From: Anisus vortex
Lineage: Eukaryota; Mollusca; Gastropoda; Planorbidae
Direction of reading: 5' to 3'
Assembly: GCA_949126835.1 (NCBI GenBank)
Contig: OX421494.1
Span: 1,798,001-1,862,000, forward strand
Length of the DNA stretch: 64,000 nucleotides
Positions within the stretch are counted from its first letter, which is position 1; each line of letters begins with the position of its first letter. A program made the translations under genes and the position numbers. Below, one piece after another: positions 36,901 to 43,847 of the stretch. The notes beneath the pieces are model-generated. The model saw only the letters and a program-made list of their open reading frames with translations, searched no databases and was not told the origin of the DNA.

Positions 36901-36916
36901 TTCCATGGTAGCCTAA
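1..36916 (-). CDS. USP54: USP53/USP54-like ubiquitin carboxyl-terminal hydrolase, spliced gene (3' end outside window)
   Basis: Seventeen coding exons join in frame through GT-AG introns: 36906-36751, 15606-15514, 12708-12574, 10754-10641, 8037-7958, 6907-6802, 6643-6586, 6304-6210, 5638-5489, 5233-5083, 4881-3431, 2926-2762, 2602-2467, 2215-2144, 2029-1907, 1406-1271 and 986 to beyond 1. About 1402 residues are visible. Residues 35-380 form a USP fold: Cys box [12 protein letters not shown] (Cys45), His box YYGKHYSTF (His306), then FDD (323-324), plus zinc-ribbon cysteines C169/C171 and C227/C231. Afterwards come a long disordered region, PPPIPPK (957-963) and an MIT-like helical module (about 988-1074) as in vertebrate USP54. 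The family has often been listed as inactive, while recent work reports K63-directed activity; the Cys, His and Asp positions are all present here. Exon 1 has an acceptor 10 nt before the ATG, so a 5'UTR exon must lie upstream. The USP53 versus USP54 choice rests on the MIT-like module and GYGSS patch. The family call is firm. Confidence 0.93.
1271..1406 (-). CDS. USP54: USP54-like exon 16 (end of MIT-like module)
   Basis: Codes residues 1029-1074: [20 protein letters not shown] then [15 protein letters not shown], matching vertebrate [20 protein letters not shown] in position. TTCAG acceptor, GTGAGT donor. Confidence 0.87.
1565..1798. repeat. 16-bp minisatellite (about 14.6 copies)
   Basis: Near-perfect tandem copies of AGTATAGTGAGCTAAC in the intron between USP54-like exons 16 and 15. 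No sequence drift is visible between copies, which suggests recent expansion. Confidence 0.95.
1907..2029 (-). CDS. USP54: USP54-like exon 15 (MIT-like helices)
   Basis: Codes residues 988-1029: [20 protein letters not shown] then [20 protein letters not shown]. The pattern GDL-TAL-xC-xxAL resembles vertebrate USP54 KGDCAAALALCNEAI, an MIT/TPR-type helical hairpin. CAG acceptor, GTTAGT donor. Confidence 0.88.
2144..2215 (-). CDS. USP54: USP54-like exon 14
   Basis: Codes residues 964-988 (72 nt): [20 protein letters not shown] then LDKT. Short linker leading into the helical module. CAG acceptor, GTAAGA donor; phases fit both neighbours. Confidence 0.85.
2467..2602 (-). CDS. USP54: USP54-like exon 13 (proline-rich)
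   Basis: Codes residues 919-964. Acidic and polar [18 protein letters not shown] is followed by a proline-rich end, GRPPPIPPK (PPPIPPK at 957-963), which fits a class II SH3 ligand pattern. Acceptor TTTAAG, donor GTAAAT. Confidence 0.85.
2762..2926 (-). CDS. USP54: USP54-like exon 12
   Basis: Codes residues 864-918, phase 0/0, starting [20 protein letters not shown] and ending [13 protein letters not shown] acceptor, GTAAGT donor. The intron before it (504 nt) is mostly a 24-bp minisatellite. Confidence 0.85.
2981..3412. repeat. 24-bp minisatellite (18 copies)
   Basis: Tandem unit of 24 bp containing TTTATACAGGGGAAGC. It fills most of the 504-nt intron between exons 12 and 11. The unit has no stop in several frames on either strand, and one copy near 3245 has lost a base and shifts the frame. 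The long apparent open frames here are products of the repeat and are not genes. Confidence 0.95.
3431..4881 (-). CDS. USP54: USP54-like exon 11 (long disordered region)
   Basis: Codes residues 380-863 (1451 nt), the largest complete exon. It is low-complexity, rich in Ser, Gln, Asn, Gly and Tyr, with a lysine-rich stretch ([16 protein letters not shown]) and, near the end, [14 protein letters not shown]. The last corresponds to the GYESSERNSSS patch of vertebrate USP54. Acceptor TTTAG, donor GTAAAC after FNPQ. Read through the donor, the frame stays open into the 24-bp intronic array. Confidence 0.9.
5083..5233 (-). CDS. USP54: USP54-like exon 10 (end of USP domain)
   Basis: Codes residues 330-380 (151 nt). 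[20 protein letters not shown] then [12 protein letters not shown] matches vertebrate [28 protein letters not shown] acceptor, GTATAA donor. A truncated Helitron-like 5' end lies about 35-115 nt upstream of the acceptor. Confidence 0.94.
5268..5350 (-). mobile_element. Helitron-like 5' end fragment
   Basis: About 83 bp matching the 5' ends of the copies at 20738-21145 and 52111-52579. On the minus strand it starts TCTATATATATA directly after a host A, then shares a GTTTAACCAATC segment and a CACGTGA/CGCGTGA segment followed by CCTATTGC. The rest of the element is missing. Confidence 0.6.
5489..5638 (-). CDS. USP54: USP54-like exon 9 (His box)
   Basis: Codes residues 280-329, phase 0/0. [20 protein letters not shown] and [11 protein letters not shown] are nearly the vertebrate USP54 sequence. 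His306 and the Asp323/Asp324 pair sit where active USPs carry the general base and its partner. Confidence 0.95.
5813..5826 (+). repeat. Poly-C run (G run on the coding strand)
   Basis: Uninterrupted cytosine run of about 14 bases in the intron between exons 9 and 8. The flanks are ordinary unique intron. Confidence 0.9.
6210..6304 (-). CDS. USP54: USP54-like exon 8
   Basis: Codes residues 248-279: [15 protein letters not shown], matching the family's [15 protein letters not shown], then [13 protein letters not shown]. Donor GTAAGA, phase 0 end. Exons 7 and 8 together are 51 codons. Confidence 0.92.
6363..6546. repeat. 27-bp minisatellite (about 7 copies)
   Basis: Tandem unit of 27 bp around CTGTACACATGATATATTA, with scattered point differences, in the intron between exons 8 and 7. 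Being a multiple of 3, it generates spurious open frames. Confidence 0.92.
6586..6643 (-). CDS. USP54: USP54-like exon 7 (zinc-ribbon second half)
   Basis: Codes residues 229-248 (58 nt): [19 protein letters not shown], matching the vertebrate SNCGERIRIRRVLMNAPQI. C231 pairs with C227. Acceptor TTTCAG, donor GTAAGT. Confidence 0.9.
6802..6907 (-). CDS. USP54: USP54-like exon 6
   Basis: Codes residues 193-228, ending IRECP. The acceptor is an unusual AAAAAG followed by TGCGCAG. This choice keeps the frame and gives the same spacing as human between the ALC/ALN and FGELL/FGLLL positions. A CAG 12 nt downstream would also keep the frame. A 44-bp tandem array starts about 20 nt upstream and occupies the usual branch-point and pyrimidine region. 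Confidence 0.85.
6930..7706. repeat. 44-bp minisatellite (about 17.7 copies)
   Basis: Unit of 44 bp containing TTTGTTGAAATATAACAATC and TATACCCATTCAGAC, with a few variants. It fills most of the intron between exons 6 and 5 and ends about 20 nt from the exon 6 acceptor. Confidence 0.95.
7958..8037 (-). CDS. USP54: USP54-like exon 5 (zinc-ribbon first half)
   Basis: Codes residues 167-193 (last codon split, 80 nt). [20 protein letters not shown] with C169 and C171 matches the vertebrate C-x-SCGA-SDPLPF segment. Donor GTAAGA. Exons 5 and 6 together give exactly 62 codons. Confidence 0.9.
8041..10640. other. Intron 4 of USP54-like gene
   Basis: About 2.6 kb between exons 5 and 4. It holds a 24-bp array (8809-9048), a C run near 9620 and mostly AT-rich unique sequence. 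A 90-codon plus-strand frame at 9432-9704 has no recognised family. Nothing else was seen. Confidence 0.8.
8809..9048. repeat. 24-bp minisatellite (10 copies)
   Basis: Ten near-identical copies of a 24-bp unit containing TTTAGTAGGCTACAATAGCC. Divisible by 3 and stop-free on the minus strand (period NSGYCSLL), which explains a 141-codon artefactual frame. Confidence 0.95.
10641..10754 (-). CDS. USP54: USP54-like exon 4
   Basis: Codes residues 129-166, phase 0/0. [12 protein letters not shown] continues the MDDAAECF helix, then [16 protein letters not shown] matches the family's C-x5-C-x2-HQKF segment. Donor GTGAGC. Confidence 0.92.
10755..12573. other. Intron 3 of USP54-like gene
   Basis: About 1.8 kb. 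It contains GT/CA microsatellites (around 10999-11025 and 11200-11220), a GC-richer block at 11780-12190 open in several frames on both strands but matching no family I know, and a 32-bp x3 array at 12447-12545. Confidence 0.75.
12447..12545. repeat. 32-bp tandem repeat (3 copies)
   Basis: Three copies of a 32-bp unit starting GTACATTCAATCCCACTGA. The last copy is diverged. It ends about 30 nt from the exon 3 donor. Confidence 0.85.
12574..12708 (-). CDS. USP54: USP54-like exon 3
   Basis: Codes residues 84-128, phase 0/0. It contains [18 protein letters not shown], matching the family motif [16 protein letters not shown]. Acceptor CTCCAG, donor GTAAGT. Confidence 0.93.
15245..15302 (+). mobile_element. 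tRNA-derived SINE-like head
   Basis: A CGTGTAGTGGTTCAA segment resembles a tRNA A-box region, followed at the right distance by GGGTTCGATTCTCC, a strong B box. It lacks a credible full cloverleaf, so a SINE relic is more likely than a tRNA gene. Confidence 0.4.
15362..15475 (-). mobile_element. Non-LTR retrotransposon 3' tail (family B)
   Basis: Shares with 33905-34180 a terminal TCATCATCA run, CCGTTATGGTCGTT and GCGAATGGACAC...TCAGCAGTC. It is the 3' end of the same LINE family with a (TGA)n tail on the minus strand. Only the last few codons of the reverse transcriptase region remain. Confidence 0.6.
15514..15606 (-). CDS. USP54: USP54-like exon 2
   Basis: Codes residues 53-83, phase 0 at both ends: [20 protein letters not shown] followed by [11 protein letters not shown]. 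This aligns with the vertebrate VLWHLDIFRRSFRQL...SCIFCALK segment. CAG acceptor and GTGAG donor. It lies about 21.1 kb downstream of exon 1. Confidence 0.92.
19387..19694. repeat. 77-bp tandem repeat (4 copies)
   Basis: Four essentially identical 77-bp copies anchored on TATCTAGCCGCCAAGT at 19391, 19468, 19545 and 19622. Perfect conservation indicates a recent duplication. Confidence 0.95.
20738..21145 (-). mobile_element. Non-autonomous Helitron-like element (408 bp)
   Basis: On the minus strand the element starts TCTCTCTCTGTATATAAAG after a host A and ends in AGCTAG before a host T. A short GC hairpin (CCCGG-6 nt-CCGGG) lies about 10 nt before the end. TC start, CTRR end, subterminal hairpin and A/T insertion site without target duplication are the Helitron hallmarks. 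It shares internal sequence with 52111-52579 and its 5' end with 5268-5350. It has no Rep/helicase coding sequence. Confidence 0.75.
21993..22030 (-). mobile_element. LINE 3' tail fragment (family A)
   Basis: Contains CAGACGCTCCTTCTATAAAG and AGATTATTG, the terminal segment shared with seven other copies in this window. Only about 38 bp are recognisable. Confidence 0.6.
22676..22752 (+). repeat. CA-rich microsatellite
   Basis: Interrupted (CA)n tracts with ACACACACACACAGACACAC. Flanked by two G runs at about 22838-22850 and 22891-22902. Confidence 0.85.
23236..23470 (-). mobile_element. LINE 3' end (family A), about 235 bp
   Basis: Tail segment ATTAAGAAGATTATTGCGTC followed by CGCTCATCCGTGG, then a region equivalent to the reverse transcriptase C-terminus of the copy at 48873-49150 (GGCAACCTATTCCATG, CGCGAAGAAAGAGTGC). 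It is degenerate and non-coding. Confidence 0.7.
25253..25349 (-). mobile_element. LINE 3' tail (family A)
   Basis: ACAGACGCTCCTTCTATAAA, then CGCTCATCCGTGGTCCGAGT and CTTGCATTTTTATTAATG. Severely 5' truncated relative to the 49-kb copy. Confidence 0.75.
27689..27705 (+). repeat. 17-base G run
   Basis: Uninterrupted poly-G in intron 1, hence poly-C in the USP54-like transcript. Other runs of 9-14 bases occur near 13300, 22840, 22893, 33223, 36296 and 39920. Confidence 0.95.
28125..28212 (-). mobile_element. LINE 3' tail (family A)
   Basis: TAGACGCTCCTTCTATAAAG and GCTCATCCGTGGTTTGAGT match the other family A tails. About 88 bp. Confidence 0.7.
29842..30170. repeat. 198-bp imperfect direct duplication
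   Basis: TCTAAACTCTAGG recurs at 29842 and 30040, and GCACCGTTTTTTTACTATAT recurs about 198 bp apart near 29943 and 30143. The copies are diverged in between. Confidence 0.6.
30590..31560. repeat. TAGGCCTA-rich low-complexity block
   Basis: About ten exact TAGGCCTA octamers and many one-off variants (GTAGGCTA, TAGCCTAT) within under 1 kb, in AT-rich sequence. No fixed period could be seen. Confidence 0.7.
33905..34180 (-). pseudogene. Non-LTR retrotransposon reverse transcriptase C-terminus (family B)
   Basis: The minus strand encodes [20 protein letters not shown], then [12 protein letters not shown] and [20 protein letters not shown], a very common C-terminal end of animal non-LTR reverse transcriptases (TWFGHVxRH, GRRRGRxxK, AxDRxxWR). 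The catalytic domain is absent. A (TGA)n tail follows at 33905-33925. It is 5' truncated and inside the USP54-like intron 1. Confidence 0.75.
34921..35076 (+). CDS. Candidate small open frame (51 aa), unassigned
   Basis: ATG in the context CAAGATGG opens 51 codons: [20 protein letters not shown], then [20 protein letters not shown] and [11 protein letters not shown], stop TAA. It is antisense inside USP54-like intron 1, locally GC-richer than its surroundings, and has an unbiased but protein-like composition (basic, several aromatic residues). I recognise no family. It may be chance, a short peptide gene, or the first exon of an antisense transcript. Confidence 0.2.
   Translation: MEDIPGPPRRAVMKLFGDKIGGLFRQRESFKMDHTQKEILWFAKLKQSKYA
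36296..36309 (+). repeat. 14-base G run
   Basis: Uninterrupted poly-G about 440 nt from the exon 1 donor. Confidence 0.95.
36751..36916 (-). CDS. USP54: USP54-like exon 1 (start codon and catalytic Cys box)
   Basis: Codes residues 1-52. ATG at 36906-36904 in the context CTACCATGG. The USP Cys box begins at [11 protein letters not shown] and Cys45 is the candidate nucleophile. The donor after Val-Gln is GTAAGAG. A consensus acceptor (AATTTCAG) ends at 36917, leaving only 10 nt of 5'UTR in this exon, so transcription starts further upstream, above 36.9 kb. Confidence 0.92.
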
Positions 36917-39130
36917 CTGAAATTGAGTGCTTCACAAGTGGGCGAGGGGGTGGAGTGCGAAACTATGTAATACATGCAGATATTCCCGAGATGTAAGGTG
37001 CGTGCCTGCGTTTCATTCTCTGGTTGGTTCTCAATAATGAAACATCCCGGCGAAGTGAGATACAGAGAATAGTTGTTCACACAAAGTAGGTGTCTCTCCT
37101 TAAATAGCAGCAAGCGAACGGCGAAAATGAAAAGGTCGTTTACTACAAGATTATCTTAACCTCTACGACCTAAGGGGAGACAAGACTTGAGTAATTAGAT
37201 TGAAGAGTTATTTGCTCCAGTGGACATCACGGGGGAGATAATATACAAATGCCAGTTGTCTCTCTCTGTGTGATAAAATTGCTGGTCTACCCTGAAACAA
37301 TACAGAAAAAAAACGATTGTTAGAATAACGTAGATTATAGTTTCTAACTCAATGTCTTTGTATTTAAAAAAATAATTAGGTACATAATAACAAATGATCC
37401 TAAACAGTTGCATTGATACCGCGAGATGTCGAGGCATGGCTAGTTTATAACTATTGTGTCTTTGTCTAATTTCTAGTTATAATTTAATGCCATGTGTATT
37501 ATTATTACTTTACTCTTTGCCCTTCTGTCCATTGGTGTTTCTAGGTTTAGTGATTTAACTAGTGGTGTTACTCTTTATCCCCATTGTATAATATTTTCAC
37601 AAGATACGAAAACATTCAAGAAGCTTTTATGGTGCGATCATATGCACTGATACATTGTAGTTGTACATACTACATACGCACGTAGACTTATTAAATACCT
37701 TACAAAAACATGATCGTATTCTAAACTATAATTCCCTAATCTGCAGTTTACATCAAACAAAATGGAGATATTATCCGCTTATGTTTTGTCAGTTAATAAG
37801 TATTAAGAAGTCGATAAATTAAACTATATATCACACTAAGGGTAATCATAACTCTCAACCAATCAATGCAATTTGACCTCTTGAACTTTAAACTACATTA
37901 TAGTAGATAAGAATAGAGTGTGTTAGAATAATCTAGTCATTGAAGTTGTAATGTGGTATACTAAATAATATTATGTTAATTTAGAATGTGCTCACGAACA
38001 CAACAATTGTAGTTAGTCTGTAAGTAGGCCTACACTCAATACTGTTGATAATAACCAAGGGGGAGATAATGAATCCAAGAGGAGACAATAACCAGCCCTC
38101 GGTAGTTAGTGAATAAATCTTTTATTATCTCCCACCACAAACTGGACCAGGCCTGAGACAATTGTTCCTTGTTATCTGTTAACAAAATGTCGGAATTAAG
38201 GAGGATCGTATTTCAGGATATGGAGGGAGGCACAAAGGTAGAAAGATGTGACCCGCCTAATGGTAATGGGTACATAGATAATAACAATGTACATTTACTA
38301 AGTTAACTTAGTTTATCAAACATGGTAAAAGAAATGCAGAAGTTACGCATAGGACTACACCGTTAAGCAAAAAAAAATAATAAAAAATACAACAACAACT
38401 GCAGAATAAGCAATTTTTGTTTTTAAACCGAAAGCGGAAATGGATGTTTAAAATAAAAAATGTATAACAAAACACAACTAGCAGATTACGACATCGTTAA
38501 AATGGCCTTTACGTGTATTCTTTGGCTTATCTGTGCGGGTACACATTAATTCGACTTAAAAATGAAATTCAAGTATTGCCATCCTTAAAACTATTCCAAA
38601 AATAACAGGACTGACGCCTCCGGAAATCCCTACTTAATACCTGGCAGAGTCGGGAATCAATACACGATCGAGAGGATCAATTTATCGACCCAAAGAAAAA
38701 AGCAATCAAAGCGACGTTTACCAATAGATTATTCCACGGCTCCTGCAGGACAGAATGTGCCCGGGCTTTTCCCTCCTTTCTAAACAACCACTGTGACTGG
38801 AGGAGGGGGAGGGGTCGGTGCTGCTGGCATTCCGAACAAGCAATCAGACCATTCCGTCATAAAAAGTCAATATGACCTATCGATGAAATCAACGGTGGTT
38901 ACACGAAGAAAGTAAACTCAACAACAAGCAGAATTAAAACTGTATAATGAATGGGAAACGCTTTAGAAATGACATTAAGTAACAGCTCGCGCAGTTTGAG
39001 TCTTTCATCAACGTTTAGTTTCGAATTAATTTGGAGGTGTTGACTAGGTTTTTTTTTTTTTCCACTTGACTTTTTCAATCTAGCAACACAAAAGCGTGCA
39101 TTTGGAAATAGTAAATAAATGACCCCTAAT

Positions 39131-39396
39131 TGATAAACATTTAGAAGAAATTCTTGAATTGAAGTCCGACAATTTGATAAACATTTAGAAGAAATTCTTG
39201 AATTGAAGTCCGACAATTTGATAAACATTTAGAAGAAATTCTTGAATTGAAGTCCGACAATTTGATAAACATTTAGAAGAAATTCTTGAATTCAAGTCCG
39301 ACAATTTGATAAACATTTAGAAGAAATTCTTGAATTCAAGTCCGACAATTTGATAAACATTTAGAAGAAATTCTTGAATTCAAGTCCGACAATTTT
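39131..39396. repeat. 44-bp minisatellite (6 copies)
   Basis: Unit of 44 bp with TGATAAACATTTAGAAGAAA and TTGAATTGAAGTCCGACAA. The first copies read TTGAATTGAAG and the last three TTGAATTCAAG, showing a single variant that spread within the array. Confidence 0.95.
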
Positions 39397-40412
39397 AATA
39401 GTTCGAAAAATCTCAAGTAAACGTGAATGTCGCATGTCATAGCGTTACCATGACAACCAACTTATGCCCGTCGTTTGAAGAGTGAAGTATTCTTGGTAAA
39501 AACCGCAGGGGCTGAAGGTCAAAGTTGTATAAAGTTTTATTATCGCTTCCGCTTATTGTGTAAAAAGCTTCCAATATTTAGGTCAAACCCTGGACAGTGT
39601 CTCCAAGGCACTTAGATAAAGGAGGTAACCGAGGTGTTAATACCTAGGTAAACGTTTCAAGTTCCCACCTCCATACACGAGAGGTGTGGCTTTAGCGAGT
39701 CTAGTGGACACACGTGAGCAGAAACAGAAACAAAAACCTTTTTTCACACGGGTCGATGTCCACCCGGTGGTCAGTTCATTGTGTCACTGACCACTGCCCG
39801 GCAGCACTTATCAAGTTGACACTTCTGTTTGCCTACATTGTCAGCTGATATTGGAGCGTTTACTCAATCCAGATAAGGGGGGAAGGAGTGGGGGAGGGAG
39901 AAATGACACAAAGGTGGGAGGGGGGGGGGGGCTGACTAAATGTCACACTTCTGTTCAACATTCCCAGGGAAAGAAATTAGGCACAAACTTCAGTCGAGCC
40001 CCTCCCTCACCCAGCCTACACACGATTTTTTTCTTGAACTTGCCAACGGGATGATAGGTCGATTGACACGCGTGGAACTGCCGGAAGTACACAAACAAAC
40101 AACACACAAACAGACAACAAACCAAACACACAAACATGCGGACGTGTTTGTAGATCTGCGTGTTGTGGGGAATGTAATACAATATTTATTTATGTCTTTC
40201 CCACTAATTTTTTCTTTTTAGTCCGCTCAAGAGCGTATTCACAAAAATGATGTCATTTAACTAAAAGAACATACTTGTCACTTGTGCGGCTTCTTGGGTA
40301 TAAACTGTGTTAAAAACATTCTTTTTAAGTGACACTTATTAGATCATATACATTGATAAAGATTATAACATACAATTATTACATAATACTAATTAGTTTA
40401 ACTCATTAGGCC

Positions 40413-40580
40413 AACATAGGGTTTAATTCATTAGGCCTACATAGGGTTTAATTCATTAGGCCTACATAGGGTTTAACTCATTAGGCCTACATAGGGTTTA
40501 ATTCATTAGGCCTACATAGGGTTTAATTCATTAGGCCTACATAGGGTTTAACTCATTAGGCCTACATAGGGTTTAATTCA
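40413..40580. repeat. 25-bp minisatellite containing TAGGCCTAC (about 7 copies)
   Basis: Tandem TTAGGCCTACATAGGGTTTA units of 25 bp, alternating AACTCA and AATTCA variants. The window-wide TAGGCCTA octamer is embedded in each unit except the diverged first one. Confidence 0.92.
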
Positions 40581-40955
40581 AGACTGCCAACTAATATATT
40601 CGTTCTACAATGACAATTCGTTAGGGGGGGGGGGGTGTATCTGAAGCATGGAGGTAAAGGGAACTAATGATATGCTAATATTAACTGGGCGGCGTTTTCT
40701 TACAAAAACTATTTTGAAATAGTCATGGGACTTGAAAAAGGGTAGTGCGCCAAATCACTGGGACAGTTTTATTGAGTAAAGGTTTTCTATATTGACAGCT
40801 CCTTTATGGCCCTAACCCTCAAGGTGAAACCGGAAATAAGATTATAAACATGTGTACCGGTCCCGCTCCCTTGTCTAAAAATAGACGGCAGTTAAAGCCT
40901 GCATATAAAACAAGTTCAAATTGTTATCTATTCAATCACAAACGTATCCAACATA

Positions 40956-41088
40956 GACACAGTGGTGGGGACAAGGGTAGAGAGATGAAGGTGAGAAATA
41001 CAACTTGTGATGTGTTTAGAGACACAGTGGTGGGGACAAGGGTAGAGAGATGAAGGTGAGAAATACAACTTGTGATGTGTTTAGAGAT
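40956..41088. repeat. 65-bp duplication (2 copies)
   Basis: GACACAGTGGTGGGGACAAG recurs at 40956 and 41021, with the following 45 bp identical. Confidence 0.9.
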
Positions 41089-41748
41089 ACATTTTTTAAA
41101 AGGTAAAATAGAAGGGAGGGAGGGGCTTGTATGACAGTAAGGGCGGAAGTGATTAACAATGTGCGTCGCCAGAAAAGGAAATAACTCAGTAGACCGTTAT
41201 ATGTGCCCGTTACCTAGTAGCCTACACATAAGATCTGAAGCAGTAAAACACATTTATACCAACTGACTAACTTATACCAACTCACTAACTGTTTATACGA
41301 CACTTCTAGCTTTCACACACACATAAAGTACACGATTCTATCAATTTCAAGTACGACTCGACATGGCCTACATTTTGTTTTCAATATCATACTAGTGAAA
41401 CTAAACCCCTCCCTACTGAGCTATTAAGATTTTTATCAAATGATCTAAAAAGGTTGTTTTCAAATTCCTAAGTATGAACAAACAAAGTACAGCGCAAATA
41501 GCCTGTAAATCAATACACCATGACGACGTTGAAAAGATAGTAGAATATATATTATCAATGTCATTAGAAACTGTTTCATTTTCTTCCTTAAGGCTATTTT
41601 CTGGTCTCGTTGTATTGAATTTGTTTAAACTGAATGATCCAATCATTGCAATTATTTCTTTGCGATGGTACGTTTGTTGTTGTTTTGGTGGCGGAAAAAA
41701 GAATAAGTGTGCAAGTCCACTGTTGTCGCTCTACAAAGAGTTAGAAGT

Positions 41749-42206
41749 CACATAATGCTTATATCTAATGTTCTATATTCTATACCTATTCACATAATGC
41801 TTATATCTAATGTTCTATATTCTATACCTATTCACATAATGCTTATATCTAATGTTCTATATTCTATACCTATTCACATAATGCTTATATCTAATGTTCT
41901 ATATTCTATACCTATTCACATAATGCTTATATCTGATGTTCTATATTCTATACCTATTCACATAATGCTTATATCTAATGTTCTATATTCTATACCTATT
42001 CACATAATGCTTATATCTAATGTTCTATATTCTATACCTATTCACATAATGTTTATATCTAATGTTCTATATTCTATACCTATTCACATAATGCTTATAT
42101 CTAATGTTCTATATTCTATACCTATTCACATAATGCTTATATCTAATGTTCTATATTCTATACCTATTCACATAATGCTTATATCTAATGTTCTATATTC
42201 TATACC
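41749..42206. repeat. 42-bp minisatellite (about 11 copies)
   Basis: Unit CACATAATGCTTATATCTAA + TGTTCTATATTCTATACC + TATT, 42 bp, nearly identical between copies (one ATGTTTATA and one TCTGATG variant). Divisible by 3 and stop-free on the plus strand, giving a 185-codon artefact. Confidence 0.95.
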
Positions 42207-42319
42207 TTCAGAAGCGGCTTACAGTTTGTTTTTTAAAAGAGGATATTTCATGGGATGCAGATAGTAATAATCTTGTAAACCTAAATATACAAAAAATGCA
42301 ACAAACGTTTGTGAAGAAT

Positions 42320-42505
42320 TTACGACGTTAGACGTTGGCAATTACAGGACTCCAGATTGGCAAAGTTAAAGATTTCAGACTTGCCAGACCAATTCTGATC
42401 CATGACAGTGTCATCAGAACAAACCATGCCAACCAAATCTACTACCGAGTCACTGATTCTGTTACATCCTCGACATTCCAAACCCCAGGGACAGCGTGAC
42501 ACAGT
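42320..42505 (-). CDS. Candidate terminal coding exon, cysteine-rich, unassigned
   Basis: The minus-strand frame reads TVSRCPWGLECRGCNRISDS, then VVDLVGMVCSDDTVMDQNWS and NFANLESCNCQRLTS, stop TAA at 42320. It is preceded by a strong pyrimidine tract (CCCCTCCCCCTTTTTTCC) and an AG at 42506-42507, as expected of a 3' splice site. Seven cysteines in 61 codons, with CxxC and a terminal CxC, suggest a secreted disulfide-rich domain, but I could not assign a family. An alternative acceptor GTCGAG further in would suit a different phase. It may belong to an unlisted minus-strand gene lying between USP54-like and GRB2. Confidence 0.35.
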   Translation of the reverse strand, partial: TVSRCPWGLECRGCNRISDSVVDLVGMVCSDDTVMDQNWSGKSEIFNFANLESCNCQRLTS

Positions 42506-43847
42506 CTCACAAATGATGGAAAAAGGGGGAGGGGCGGTTGTAAATTTGTCCTCGTGGAAAGTTTGAGAAATCTACACTACGTGCTAACCTACATGCCCCC
42601 CCCATACCACCCTTTACTACATTTACTTACAACTGAGTGTTCCTGTAATGTGAGATATAGGGGGAACTATCCTATCAAAACATTCCATATAGGTATGTCA
42701 TGATCACCCAAGTTGAACACCTGATATGTCCGTGACACACCAACGGAATGTAGAGCCGAAATAAAAACAACTTTTAATATTCACTATGAGTGATGACCTG
42801 AAGGAAAACATTATTACAGGCCACTAGAAGTTACAATTTTAAATTTATATTTCATACACAAGTTGACAAAATTAAATATATAACTTAAATGGCTGGCTAG
42901 CCAACTAAGCTTGTTTGTCTTTACCAAGTAAACAGTGTTTATTTTCTTTTCAGAAATCAAAATTATTCAGAAATATGTCTATAAATAATATATAAATATG
43001 TTTTTTTGAAATATGAACATATTGGTAGATATTGACACATCCTGTTTGTTTTTTGTAATCCAAGTGCGTTTCGTGGGAAATCGGCAGATTTAAATTGCTA
43101 ATTGGCATTATTTTTCAAACTTTCAGTGTAGGCCTACTCGACAACTGTTGTTATTTTGTTTACTGTTAACTTACACTAAGTAAATGGATACACAACTTAA
43201 CAAAGACGTCGTCGCATTATCAATTAAACAGTAAAGAGAATATTTAATTTTCGTATGCTTAAATGGAGCGTGTGTAACCAATACAAGATATTCACAAGAA
43301 AGCAGCTTTGTATTTTCATGTCAACAATTCTTTAGATTCCAGTCTATTTTCAGCACTTATTTAACCAGGATACATTTACCTATATATTATATTCAGCAAG
43401 CTCTAGCCAGACCAAAAACACTGATGCAACCCATGGCTTAATATAGTGGGGAAGTACTTTTTCCCCATATTGAGTTGACACTAGTAGTTGGCAGGCCTCC
43501 AGTTCACACATCTAATGTTGACAATAGTACTAGGGACAAGAGTTACCTTTTTCCCTCTCCCAATGTTTACGTTTTACAACTTGGAACGTTGTACAACTTC
43601 GTTTACGTTCATGCAATAGAAATATGAAAAAAGGCAAGTTAAGGACCAAGCTCACTAGGTTGTTGTAATTAAAATCAAAATACAGGGCTTATGGTTCAGA
43701 TGCTCAAATATATATAAAAGACATTGTTTATTCTCTCTTGACATATTACTCGAGCTATGAGAGTATAACGTCGTTTGTGTTCTGCACAGCATACTAAGGG
43801 ATTGCGTTGGCTTAAAGTAAATCAGAACGGACAGACATTTCGATCCT

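Larger units (their letters stand above)
36917..42319. other. Region upstream of USP54-like exon 1
   Basis: AT-rich. The USP54-like 5'UTR exon(s) and promoter should lie somewhere above 36917, but I could not place them. Contains arrays at 39131, 40413, 40956 and 41749, and G runs near 39920 and 40624. The 37.2-39.1 kb stretch shows nothing else. Confidence 0.6.

Noticed and set aside
41707..42264. 185-codon plus-strand frame
   Set aside because: Product of a 42-bp tandem repeat; no codon-level or family evidence.
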